Assembly (NCBI GenBank): GCA_963753285.1
Contig: CAVWBT010000003.1
Span: 464,898 to 528,897 of the forward strand
DNA: 64,000 nt
Source of the DNA: JAHEDH01 sp963753285
GTDB lineage: Bacteria; Actinomycetota; Acidimicrobiia; Spongiisociales; ZC4RG35
Direction of reading: 5' to 3'
Below are positions 26,604 to 34,241 of the stretch, in pieces. The position numbers and the translations under genes were made by a program. The notes under the pieces are model-generated. The model was not told where the DNA came from, made no database searches, and was given only the letters and a program-made list of their open reading frames with translations. The first letter of the stretch is position 1. Every line of letters begins with the position of its first letter.

Positions 26604-26632
26604 GGGCGAGGCAAGCCTCGCCCCTACACCCC
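26604..26632. repeat. Palindromic repeat in the gyrB-gyrA gap (copy 1)
   Basis: GGGCGAGGC-AA-GCCTCGCCC (26,604-26,623) is a perfect 9-bp inverted repeat followed by CTACACCCC. The same architecture, with a different inner stem but the same GGGCGA ends and the same CTACACCC tail, occurs at 49,259-49,286. It could also act as an attenuating hairpin between gyrB and gyrA. Confidence 0.65.
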
Positions 26633-26722
26633 GGCGACCCCCGATGCGCCCGACCAATGGCCGACAGCTGACATCTGACAGCACTTCAACACGACTCACG
26701 GTTGACCTGGTGAGCACGGGCA

Positions 26723-28633
26723 TCAGATGTCGAGGAAGCGGACGTCGTCGGCGTTCTGTTGGATGAAGGTCTTGCGCTCCGAGACGTCGTCGCCCATCAA
26801 GGTCGAGAACACCTGGTCGGATCGGAAGGCATCCTCCATCTCGACCCGCACCAGACTCCTCGTCTCGGGGTTCATCGACGTGTCCCAGAGCTCGTTCGGG
26901 TTCATCTCGCCGAGACCCTTGAACCGGGACGGCTTGACCTTCGGATGCTCCTTGCGGAACTCGTTCAGCGCGGCATCGTCTTTCAGGTAGTAGACCTTCG
27001 AGCCCACCTTCACCCGGTAGAGCGGCGGCTCGGCGATGTACACCATCCCGTTCTCGATCAGCCCGCGGAGGTGTCGGAACAACAGCGTGAGCAGCAGCGT
27101 GCGGATGTGGGCGCCGTCGACGTCGGCGTCGGCCAGGAGCACGATCTTGTGGTACCGGGTCTTGGTGATGTCGAACTCCTCACCGATCCCGGTCCCCATC
27201 GCCGTGATGATGTCCTGCACCTCGTTGTTCTGGAGTGCCTTGGCGAGCCGAGCCTTCTCGACGTTGATGATCTTGCCCCGGATGGGCAACACCGCCTGGA
27301 ACTCGGAATTCCGGGCCTGTTTGGCCGGGCCCGCCGCCGAGTTCCCCTCGACGATGAACAACTCGGACAGGTGGGGTTCGCGTGACGAGCAGTCGGCGAG
27401 CTTGTCCGGCAGTCCACCCGACTCGAGACCCGACTTGCGTCGGGTCAGATCGCGAGCCTTGCGCGCCGCCTCACGGGCACGGGCCGCCGTGAGCGCCTTG
27501 TCGACTATCCGGCGGGCGTCCGCCGAGTAGCGCTCCAGCCACTCCGGTAGCTTGGCGTTGAGCGTGCGCTCGACGTAGGAACGGATCTCGGTGTTCCCCA
27601 GCTTCGTCTTCGTCTGACCCTCGAACTGGGGCTCACGGACCTTGACGGACACGATCGCCGTGAGGCCCTCGCGGATGTCGTCGCCGGAGAGGTTCGGGTC
27701 CTTCTCCTTGAGGAGGTTCTTGTCCCGGGCGAACTGGTTCACCGCCTTGGTGAGCGCCTTGCGGAAGCCCTCCTCGTGGGTTCCCCCCTCGTGGGTGTTG
27801 ATGTTGTTCGCAAAGGACAGCACGGTCTCGCTGTACGCCATGGTCCACTGGATCGCCACCTCCAGCTCGGCCTCGTCCGAGACGTCGCCGAACTCGACGA
27901 TGCGGGCGTGAAGCGGTTCCTTCTTCTCGTTGAGGAACTTGACGAAGTCGACGAGCCCGCCCTTGTACAGGAAGGTCTCTTCGATCGGCTCCTCGGGCCG
28001 CTCGTCGCGCAGCCGGATCTCGATGCCCCGGTTCAGGAACGCCAGCTCACGAATACGCGACTGGACGATGTCGTACTCGAACTCCGTCGTGTCCTTGAAG
28101 ATGTCGGGATCCGGCCAGAACGTGACCGTCGACCCGGTGCGCTTGGCCTCCTTGCCTTTCGTCACCTTGCCGAGCGGATGGCCCCGCTCGAACTCCTGGG
28201 TCCAGACATGACCGTCACGCCGGATCTCGGCCTCGAGCCGGCTCGACAGTGCGTTCACCACCGACACACCGACACCGTGGAGTCCACCGGACACCGTGTA
28301 TGCGCCTTGTTCGAACTTGCCACCGGCGTGGAGCTTCGTCAACACCGTCGTCAGCGCCGACTCCTTCGTCTCTGCGTGACGAGCAACCGGGATGCCTCGA
28401 CCGTTGTCGGTGACCTTGACACCGCCCGACTCGAGCAGGGTGACCTCGATCCGATCGCAGAAGCCGGCCATGGCCTCGTCGACCGCGTTGTCGACCACTT
28501 CCCAGACGAGATGGTGCAACCCTCGCGGCCCGGTGGAGCCGATGTACATGCCCGGACGTTTACGGACGGGCTCGAGATCCTTGAGGACGGTGATCTGCCC
28601 GGCGTCGTAGCTCGACGAACCATTGGTTGACAT
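26723..28633 (-). CDS. gyrB: DNA gyrase subunit B
   Basis: The 636-residue product carries the GHKL ATPase domain (VWEVVDNAVDEAMAG, VTDNGRGIPV, VSGGLHGVGVSVVNALS), the transducer domain, and the TOPRIM domain (DADVDGAHIRTLLLTL; PSRFKGLGEMNP). In the TOPRIM core the usual EGDSAGGSAKQGR reads EGNSAAGPAKQAR, placing Asn431 (codon 27,343-27,341) where E. coli GyrB has Asp426. The Mg2+-binding Glu and the DxD are intact. It provides ATP-driven strand passage with GyrA. The start ATG is at 28,633, and the upstream gap of 294 bp holds a promoter candidate. Confidence 0.97.
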   Translation of the reverse strand: MSTNGSSSYDAGQITVLKDLEPVRKRPGMYIGSTGPRGLHHLVWEVVDNAVDEAMAGFCDRIEVTLLESGGVKVTDNGRGIPVARHAETKESALTTVLTKLHAGGKFEQGAYTVSGGLHGVGVSVVNALSSRLEAEIRRDGHVWTQEFERGHPLGKVTKGKEAKRTGSTVTFWPDPDIFKDTTEFEYDIVQSRIRELAFLNRGIEIRLRDERPEEPIEETFLYKGGLVDFVKFLNEKKEPLHARIVEFGDVSDEAELEVAIQWTMAYSETVLSFANNINTHEGGTHEEGFRKALTKAVNQFARDKNLLKEKDPNLSGDDIREGLTAIVSVKVREPQFEGQTKTKLGNTEIRSYVERTLNAKLPEWLERYSADARRIVDKALTAARAREAARKARDLTRRKSGLESGGLPDKLADCSSREPHLSELFIVEGNSAAGPAKQARNSEFQAVLPIRGKIINVEKARLAKALQNNEVQDIITAMGTGIGEEFDITKTRYHKIVLLADADVDGAHIRTLLLTLLFRHLRGLIENGMVYIAEPPLYRVKVGSKVYYLKDDAALNEFRKEHPKVKPSRFKGLGEMNPNELWDTSMNPETRSLVRVEMEDAFRSDQVFSTLMGDDVSERKTFIQQNADDVRFLDI

Positions 28634-28813
28634 ATCAGAACCTCACTGGCTGGCGGGTCGGTCGAGGCCGACGTGAACTGGCGGTTTCCCCCTCCGTCAT
28701 CGATCCATCGCGCTCATCGGGCAGAACGAGCGTCGAGCTGGCGAGCAGCGTCGTCCGGAGCTGTGTGACAGCTCGAGTCGCGGGACCGGGACGGGTCAAA
28801 ATTCACTGTTGTA

Positions 28814-28842
28814 ATTCTAGCGGTCGCGCCGCCCGGCCCCAA
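28814..28842 (-). promoter_or_regulatory. Candidate gyrB promoter
   Basis: On the minus strand, TTGGGG (28,842-28,837) and TAGAAT (28,819-28,814) are spaced by 17 bp, about 180 bp before the gyrB ATG. The -10 matches the consensus at 5 of 6 positions. Nothing else is visible in this 294-bp gap. Confidence 0.5.
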
Positions 28843-28927
28843 GCTTTGAGAGCCTCCAGATCGACGAAAACGGGTGGTCGTGAGGGTCCGGTCGACTCCC
28901 GGGTTGTACAAGCCTCGTGGACGGCAG

Positions 28928-29254
28928 TCAACCGCTCTGTCGAGTCGGTGGTTTCACGACGACCTCGGAGATGACGTCGTCTCCGAGTTGGGTGTTGAGC
29001 CGGTGGGTCAACCCGGTCGTGCCATACCGCAACATCGCCACCGCCTGGGGGCTGGCCGCCTCCACGACCAGCTTGCGCCCGTGCATCCCCACAGGGGTCG
29101 TCTGGGTCGCCCAGGGAGAGCCGGACAGCGCAACCCAGTCGTCACGGATGCGATTCCAGAGCGATGCCTCGACGACACCGAGTCGATCCAGCAACCGGCG
29201 CAGCGTGTCGTCGATCGGCAACGGCTCGCTCTTGCCTCGTCGCGGCGCGGTCAC
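28928..29254 (-). CDS. dciA: DUF721 family protein, DciA-like helicase operator
   Basis: The 108-residue product shows the DUF721/DciA pattern. A helical N-terminus (LPIDDTLRRLLDRLGVVEASLWNRIRDDW) is followed by a KH-like fold (WATQTTPVGMHGRKLVVEAASPQAVAMLRYG...LTHRLNTQLGDDVISEVVV). DciA proteins help load the replicative helicase in bacteria that lack DnaC. The ATG overlaps the recF stop (29,254-29,251), as in other actinobacteria. It is therefore co-translated with recF and dnaN. Confidence 0.82.
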   Translation of the reverse strand: MTAPRRGKSEPLPIDDTLRRLLDRLGVVEASLWNRIRDDWVALSGSPWATQTTPVGMHGRKLVVEAASPQAVAMLRYGTTGLTHRLNTQLGDDVISEVVVKPPTRQSG

Positions 29255-30357
29255 CCGGCGCTCCGCCTCGTCACACGACCATCGTCGATCCGCCAGGCCG
29301 CTCCCTCGAGCGGAACGTCCGCCGGATCAGCGGTCGTCACCAGTGTCTGCGCCGTCGGGAGGGATCGCGTGAGGGCTTCCGAGCGTGCCGGATCGAGCTC
29401 GGAGTAGACGTCGTCGAGCAGCAGGATCGGGGCACGGTCGATCAGATCGGTGATCGCTCGATGTGAGGCGACCCGCAAGCTCAAGGTCAGGGTCCGCTGC
29501 TCCCCCTGGCTGGCGTGATACCGAGAATCGTGTCCCTCGAGCAGCAGGATCGGCTCGTCACGATGGGGTCCCACCGTCGTGACCCGCCGCTCGCGATCCC
29601 TTCGTCTCGCCTCGCCCAGCGCATCGAGGAGCCGCTGGGTGAACTCCGACGGCGATACCTTGGGGTCCAGTTCTCCCTTCCAACCCGACGAGTAGTCGAA
29701 CCCGACCTCGGCATCCGACCCGGAGATGCCCGAATGGACCTCGGAGATGTGATCGGAGAGCAGCGCCACCGTGCGAGCCCTCCGGGCCATCACCTTTCCG
29801 CCGGCCTGCGCCATCCGCTCGTCCCAGACGCCGAGCGTGACCTCGTCGCGATCGTTCTGTTTCAGGAACGCGTTGCGCTGTCTGAGGGCACGATCGAAGT
29901 CGGCCTGATCGAGATGTGAGGCGGGCCAGAGCTGGACGGCGGTGGCGTCGAGGAAGTCTCGACGGTATGCCGGCCCCCGTTTGACGATGTCGAGATCCTC
30001 GGGGAGGAACGTCACGAATCGCACATGACCGAGCAGGTCCGCAGTCCTGGCGAGCCGCTGGGTGTTCACCCGGGCCTGTCTGCCGCCTCGACGTCTCAAC
30101 TCCAACTCGATGAGCGACTGCGCGGGGCCGGACGTCACCTGGCCCCGGATGTATGCGTTCTCGGTGTCGAATCCGACGAGCGCATGATCCGGCGCCCCGC
30201 GAAACGACCGGAGCGAACCCAGATAGGCGACCGCCTCCAGCAGGTTGGTCTTGCCCGCCCCATTGCGACCGACGATCACATTGACCCCCGGGTCGGGCTC
30301 CCACTCCAGCTGCGCATAGGACCGGAACCCGGCCAGCGTCAGCCAATCCAGGTGCAT
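29251..30357 (-). CDS. recF: DNA replication and repair protein RecF
   Basis: The 368-residue SMC-like ATPase has Walker A (VIVGRNGAGKTNLLEA), the ABC signature (HASQGEQRTLTLSLR) and Walker B (PILLLDDVYSELD). RecF helps load RecA at gapped DNA with RecO and RecR. The ATG at 30,357 directly abuts the dnaN stop, and its own stop overlaps dciA. Length and motif order are normal. Confidence 0.95.
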   Translation of the reverse strand: MHLDWLTLAGFRSYAQLEWEPDPGVNVIVGRNGAGKTNLLEAVAYLGSLRSFRGAPDHALVGFDTENAYIRGQVTSGPAQSLIELELRRRGGRQARVNTQRLARTADLLGHVRFVTFLPEDLDIVKRGPAYRRDFLDATAVQLWPASHLDQADFDRALRQRNAFLKQNDRDEVTLGVWDERMAQAGGKVMARRARTVALLSDHISEVHSGISGSDAEVGFDYSSGWKGELDPKVSPSEFTQRLLDALGEARRRDRERRVTTVGPHRDEPILLLEGHDSRYHASQGEQRTLTLSLRVASHRAITDLIDRAPILLLDDVYSELDPARSEALTRSLPTAQTLVTTADPADVPLEGAAWRIDDGRVTRRSAG

Positions 30358-31437
30358 TCAGATCCGGACAGGCATGAGGAGATAGAGGAACCCGGCATCG
30401 TCTGCACCGTCGAGCACACTCGGCTTCAGGCCGTCGATCAGCTGCAGCCTGACCGTCTTGCCGGTGATCGCCGACACGCCGTCCGCCAGATACCTGGGAT
30501 TGAAGGCGATCTCCAACTCCTCCGAGCCCGAGTAGTCACCCTCGAGGAACTCCTTCTCGGCACCGACGTCCTGCCGGCTCACTGCGATCTCGACTCCCCC
30601 GGTGTTGATCTTCAAGCGGACCGGGATGTGGTCCTCGGCGACGAGCGCAACACGACCGAGCGCCTCGAGCAGGCCTTCACGACTCACCGTGAGTTGATTC
30701 GGATAGCTGTCGGGCAACAGACTCTGGTACTTCGGGAACGTGCCTTCGATCATCCTGAGCCTGAGCGCTCCTCGGTCGGACGAGAACACGCCCTCGCGGC
30801 CATCGAGCGACACCTGGACCTTCGACGATCCGATCGTCCTGGGGAGCTCACGCAGCCCGCGGGCCGGGATCAGCCCGGAGCCTTCGATCCCGACGCCCGG
30901 GAGATCGCGCACGGCGAGCCGGTACGAGTCCGTCGACACCAGGCGAACGCCATCCTCGGTCGACTCGAAGAGCACACCGGTGAGGATGGGTCGGGCCGCA
31001 TCCGTCGACGCTGCCGTCGTCACCTGCGCAATGGCACCGGCGAGCGCCTCCCCGTCGACCTCGGTGCCGGACACCGTGGAATCGGAGATCTCGGGGAAGT
31101 CGTCCAAGCCGAGCTGCTTGAGCGAGAACCGTGGACCGTTCCCGAGGATCTCGACGTCACCGTTTTCGGCGCCGATGGTGACCTGGCCGGCCGGCATCTT
31201 GCGGACCGCCTGTTCGAGGATCTTGCCCGGGATGACGGCGGCACCTTCCTCGAGAGTCTCCACCTCGGTCTGGGTCTGCACCGTCATCTCGAGGTCGGTG
31301 CCGGTGACGCGGAGCGACGAGCCCGTCACCTCACACTTCAAACCCTGGAGGACCGGAAGTGCCGACCTCGTCCCGACGGCACGGTTCGCTCTGGAGAAGA
31401 CATCTCCGAGGTCGTCACGCTCTGCTCTGATACGCAC
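30358..31437 (-). CDS. dnaN: DNA polymerase III sliding clamp (beta)
   Basis: The 359-residue product with a GTG start at 31,437 shows the three repeated clamp domains (MRIRAERDDLGDVFSRANRAV; AAVIPGKILEQAVRKMPAGQV; SREGLLEALGRVALVAEDH) and the family-typical C-terminus (DAGFLYLLMPVRI). The ring encircles DNA and tethers DNA polymerase and repair enzymes. It lies downstream of dnaA across the putative oriC and heads the dnaN-recF-dciA operon. Confidence 0.96.
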   Translation of the reverse strand: MRIRAERDDLGDVFSRANRAVGTRSALPVLQGLKCEVTGSSLRVTGTDLEMTVQTQTEVETLEEGAAVIPGKILEQAVRKMPAGQVTIGAENGDVEILGNGPRFSLKQLGLDDFPEISDSTVSGTEVDGEALAGAIAQVTTAASTDAARPILTGVLFESTEDGVRLVSTDSYRLAVRDLPGVGIEGSGLIPARGLRELPRTIGSSKVQVSLDGREGVFSSDRGALRLRMIEGTFPKYQSLLPDSYPNQLTVSREGLLEALGRVALVAEDHIPVRLKINTGGVEIAVSRQDVGAEKEFLEGDYSGSEELEIAFNPRYLADGVSAITGKTVRLQLIDGLKPSVLDGADDAGFLYLLMPVRI

Positions 31438-31628
31438 AGGGATTGTTCCCTTCTTCTATCTCTTGTTTGTTTCTAGAAATACTCAGTAGTAGTAGTAGGC
31501 GCTGTGGATTGTGGATGAATCGACCGATCCCCAACGCCTACGGGCGATTCTGGTCGATCGGAGCTGTGGATGGAGTGCATTCTCTTCCACAGCCTCCGAG
31601 GTGCCACCGACACGCATGTGGATGACGC
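31438..31628. promoter_or_regulatory. oriC: Putative chromosomal origin (oriC) between dnaN and dnaA
   Basis: Reading the plus strand: a T-rich stretch (31,449-31,480), four TAG trinucleotides (31,487-31,498), a short GC cluster, then two overlapping DnaA-box-like sites, TGTGGATTG (31,503-31,511) and TGTGGATGA (31,510-31,518). More sites follow at 31,565-31,573 (TGTGGATGG), 31,583-31,591 (TCTTCCACA) and 31,617-31,625 (TGTGGATGA). The order trio, GC cluster, boxes matches the basal unwinding element described for bacterial origins. The dnaA-dnaN location is the usual actinobacterial oriC. Confidence 0.75.
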
Positions 31629-33053
31629 TCATCTTTTCCTCAGGCTCTGTGACAGCTCCGAGACCCGATCGAAGACCTCCCGATCGGTCTGCATGACGGA
31701 CTTCACCTTGTCGATGGCGTGCATCACCGTCGTGTGATCCCGTGATCCGAAGTGAGCGCCGATCTTCGGAAGCGAGAGGTCGGTGTGCTCACGGCAGAGA
31801 TACATGGCCACCTGGCGGCAGCGAGCGAGCGGCTGCTTGCGTGAGGGTCCCTGGAGATCCTCGACGCTGTATCCGTAGGCTGCCGCCGTGGCTGCGATGA
31901 TCTCGGGGGCGTCGACTGCCTTGGACTCGTGCCCCGGAAGCATGTCCTGGAGCACCCGTTCCGCCATCGGATGACTGATGGCTTCGCCGGTCAGTGAGGC
32001 GAATGCGGTGACACGTGTGAGGGCGCCTTCGAGCTCGCGGATGTTGTCCGAGACCAGGCCTGCGATGAACTCCAGCACGTCGAGTGGGATGGGCATCGCG
32101 GCGTATTCGGCATTGCGTCGCAGGATCGCCAGACGCGTCTCGACGTCGGGCGGCTGGATGTCGGTCAGCAGACCCCATTCGAAGCGGCTTCGGAGCCGAT
32201 CCTCGAGTGTGTTCAGGTGCCTGGGATGACGATCGGACGTGATCACGATCTGCTTGCCCGACTCGTAGAGGCTGTTGAAGGTGTGAAAGAACTCTTCGAG
32301 GATCTGTTCCTTGCCGTCGAAGAACTGCACGTCGTCGAGCAACAGGATGTCGGTCGTCCGATAGCGGGCCTTGAACTCGTCCATCTTCTTGCGGCGGATC
32401 GAGTTGATGAAGTCGGTGAAGAACGTCTCGGAGGTGACGTATCGCACCTCCATGCCCGAGTACATCTCGAGCGCCTGATATCCGATGGCGTTCAAGAGGT
32501 GGGTCTTGCCGAGACCGGCGTTGCCGTGGATGAACAACGGGTTGTAGTTGCGGCCTGGTTGTTCGGCGACCGCCATGGCGGCGGCGCTGGCGAATCGGTT
32601 GGACTGACCGACGACGAAGTTCTCGAATCGATACTTGCGGACCAGCCTGGCGACTCGTTCGGGAGCCGGCGGCGCCGACGGCAACGGATCGGTGCTGCGT
32701 CGATTCTGCTCGTCCGGCAGCGGGAGTGGGAGCGGGTCGGGATCGGATGGCTCCCCGATTGTGAACTCGAGCTCGACGTCACTCCCGTATGCGGTGAGAC
32801 ACGCCTGTTCGATGTGCTGGCCGTGTTTGTCGATCACCCACCGCAGGTGGAAGTCGCTCGGTGCACGCAACGTCAGCCGCTGACCGTCGAACGACGGTTC
32901 GAGACGTTGGATCCAGGTCTGCCATGCCCCGGGCGTGACCTGCGACTGAATCACTTCGGTGAAGCGATGCCACTGGTCGGTCGAGACGGTGTGCCCGCGA
33001 TCGGGGGGTCCGTCGGTCGGTTGTGTCTGTGTCAACGGGGTGCTCCTCCTCAC
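31629..33053 (-). CDS. dnaA: Chromosomal replication initiator DnaA
   Basis: The product has the N-terminal DnaB-interaction domain (WHRFTEVIQSQVTPGAWQTWI), a Pro-rich linker, and the AAA+ domain with Walker A (HGNAGLGKTHLL) and Walker B (DILLLDDVQFF). The C-terminal DNA-binding domain carries the signature CREHTDLSLPKIGAHFGSRDHTTV. The longest frame begins at GTG 33,053. A TTG at 33,035 is preceded by a perfect AGGAGG (33,050-33,045) with a 9-nt spacing and is a serious alternative start. DnaA-box-like sites lie on both sides of the gene. Confidence 0.96.
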   Translation of the reverse strand: MRRSTPLTQTQPTDGPPDRGHTVSTDQWHRFTEVIQSQVTPGAWQTWIQRLEPSFDGQRLTLRAPSDFHLRWVIDKHGQHIEQACLTAYGSDVELEFTIGEPSDPDPLPLPLPDEQNRRSTDPLPSAPPAPERVARLVRKYRFENFVVGQSNRFASAAAMAVAEQPGRNYNPLFIHGNAGLGKTHLLNAIGYQALEMYSGMEVRYVTSETFFTDFINSIRRKKMDEFKARYRTTDILLLDDVQFFDGKEQILEEFFHTFNSLYESGKQIVITSDRHPRHLNTLEDRLRSRFEWGLLTDIQPPDVETRLAILRRNAEYAAMPIPLDVLEFIAGLVSDNIRELEGALTRVTAFASLTGEAISHPMAERVLQDMLPGHESKAVDAPEIIAATAAAYGYSVEDLQGPSRKQPLARCRQVAMYLCREHTDLSLPKIGAHFGSRDHTTVMHAIDKVKSVMQTDREVFDRVSELSQSLRKR

Positions 33054-33077
33054 TCACTCCGTACCCGCTTGCACGCG

Positions 33078-33109
33078 TTGTCCACAAAGCAATCCACACA
33101 TGTGGAGAA
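33078..33109. promoter_or_regulatory. DnaA-box cluster upstream of dnaA
   Basis: TTGTCCACA (33,078-33,086), CAATCCACA (33,090-33,098) and TGTGGAGAA (33,101-33,109, inverted) lie within 32 bp just upstream of dnaA. A further TGTGGACAT is at 33,228. They suggest autoregulation of dnaA or a second origin half. The remainder of the 477-bp dnaA-rpmH gap holds an inverted repeat and the rpmH promoter. Confidence 0.6.
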
Positions 33110-33386
33110 TTGAGGCTGATGCGCCGAGCGGCTTGAAACTGTTCAGTTGTCAGCTCTGCGCGAGCCTGGAGCGGGTCGATGCGGGGAAGTCATCGGGGTG
33201 ACCGCTCCTGAGAAGCGAATATAGGGCTGTGGACATCCCGGCTTCAAGAGCGCGAACATCGCCCGAAACGGGACAATCCGCGCCGCTTCGGAACGGTCAT
33301 CCGATCAATGTTCATCGGATGTTTTCCGCCTCGACACCCCGGTGTCATGAGTGCCCCGATCGGGCTGGAGTGGGAAAATCGGCTCT

Positions 33387-33422
33387 TCGCGAGATTTCGC
33401 GAGCTTGGAGAGAATCTCGCGA
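33387..33422. repeat. Inverted repeat upstream of the rpmH promoter
   Basis: TCGCGAGATT (33,387-33,396) and AATCTCGCGA (33,413-33,422) are perfect 10-bp arms with a 16-bp centre that contains a further TCGCGAGC. It ends 14 bp before the -35 box, so it could be an operator. Confidence 0.5.
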
Positions 33423-33435
33423 TCTGGATCCCACT

Positions 33436-33465
33436 TTGACAATGGACCGGGGTGCCCCGTAGCCT
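33436..33465 (+). promoter_or_regulatory. rpmH promoter
   Basis: A perfect -35 TTGACA (33,436-33,441) is followed 18 bp later by TAGCCT (33,460-33,465), about 65 bp before the rpmH ATG. The -35 is the best in the window. Confidence 0.6.
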
Positions 33466-33529
33466 CTCTCCGTCAGTCTCCGCCTGTAGGAGACGAGCTC
33501 TGACGCCTCTCCATCCCGGAAGATTCATC

Positions 33530-33664
33530 ATGAAACGAACATATCAACCAAAGGTCCGTCGCCGGAAGCGGCGTCACGGGTTCCGGCATCGGATGCGCAC
33601 CCGCCAAGGGCGCGCCATCCTGAAGTCTCGTCGGGACAAGGGACGCAAGCGACTCGCCGCCTGA
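33530..33664 (+). CDS. rpmH: 50S ribosomal protein L34
   Basis: The 44-residue, extremely basic product MKRTYQPKVRRRKRRHGF...RLAA is a textbook L34. The ATG at 33,530 follows a GGAAG ribosome-binding site. It heads the rightward rpmH-rnpA-yidD-yidC-jag operon. The +1 frame across the whole gene is also open, without stops, and runs into rnpA. Confidence 0.97.
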   Translation: MKRTYQPKVRRRKRRHGFRHRMRTRQGRAILKSRRDKGRKRLAA

Positions 33665-33993
33665 GTCGAGCGCTCGAATCCCTGAAGTCGTCCCGGGAGT
33701 TCTCCCGCGTGATGCGAGCTGGCGTTCGCACGAAGTCAGGGCCGGTCACCGTCATTCGCCTGGCCACCGATCTCGACCATCCGAGGTTGGGAGTCGTGGC
33801 AGGTCGACGCCTGGGAAACGCCGTCACCCGGAATCGGGTGAAACGGAGAGTCCGGGCGGCGGCGACCGAAGCGAACCTCGATCCTGCATCCGACTACGTG
33901 ATCGTGCCGACCACCGACGCAGCCATCGTCCCTTTCGGGGATCTCGTGGCTGCGATCGAGAAGGCGGCGCGACCCAACGGGAGAAGAACGTGA
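33661..33993 (+). CDS. rnpA: Ribonuclease P protein component
   Basis: The product contains the RnpA core (LKSSREFSRVMRAGVRTKSGPVTVIRL; RLGVVAGRRLGNAVTRNRVKRRVRAAA) and assists the RNase P RNA in tRNA 5' maturation. The first standard start in frame is GTG 33,709, but homology clearly extends upstream (SRALESLKSSREFSRV). The frame upstream has no ATG, GTG or TTG back to a stop at 33,487. CTG at 33,661 overlaps the rpmH stop as CTGA, mirroring the GTGA and ATGA couplings of the next genes, and is my preferred start. Its stop overlaps the yidD start. Confidence 0.88.
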   Translation: MSRALESLKSSREFSRVMRAGVRTKSGPVTVIRLATDLDHPRLGVVAGRRLGNAVTRNRVKRRVRAAATEANLDPASDYVIVPTTDAAIVPFGDLVAAIEKAARPNGRRT

Positions 33994-34241
33994 ACAACCA
34001 GCGGAGATTCAGCCCGGCGACACCCGCCATCTGGCTGATCCGCGCCTACCAGCGGGTCTTCAGCTCGATGCTGGGTCGCAATTGTCGCTTCTCCCCCACC
34101 TGTTCCGCCTACACCGCCGAGGCCCTCCAGCTCCACGGACTCATCCGTGGGACCTGGATGGGCCTCCGTCGTATCGGCCGGTGTCATCCGATGCACCCGG
34201 GTGGTTATGACCCGGTGCCGACCCGCATGGAGATGAAATGA
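33990..34241 (+). CDS. yidD: Membrane protein insertion efficiency factor YidD
   Basis: The 83-residue product starts at GTG 33,990, overlapping the rnpA stop. It shows the family core IRAYQRVFSSMLGRNCRFSPTCSAYTAEAL and RRIGRCHPMHPGGYDPVP, with the conserved cysteines. It is thought to assist YidC-dependent insertion. The stop overlaps the yidC start (ATGA). Confidence 0.95.
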   Translation: MNNQRRFSPATPAIWLIRAYQRVFSSMLGRNCRFSPTCSAYTAEALQLHGLIRGTWMGLRRIGRCHPMHPGGYDPVPTRMEMK

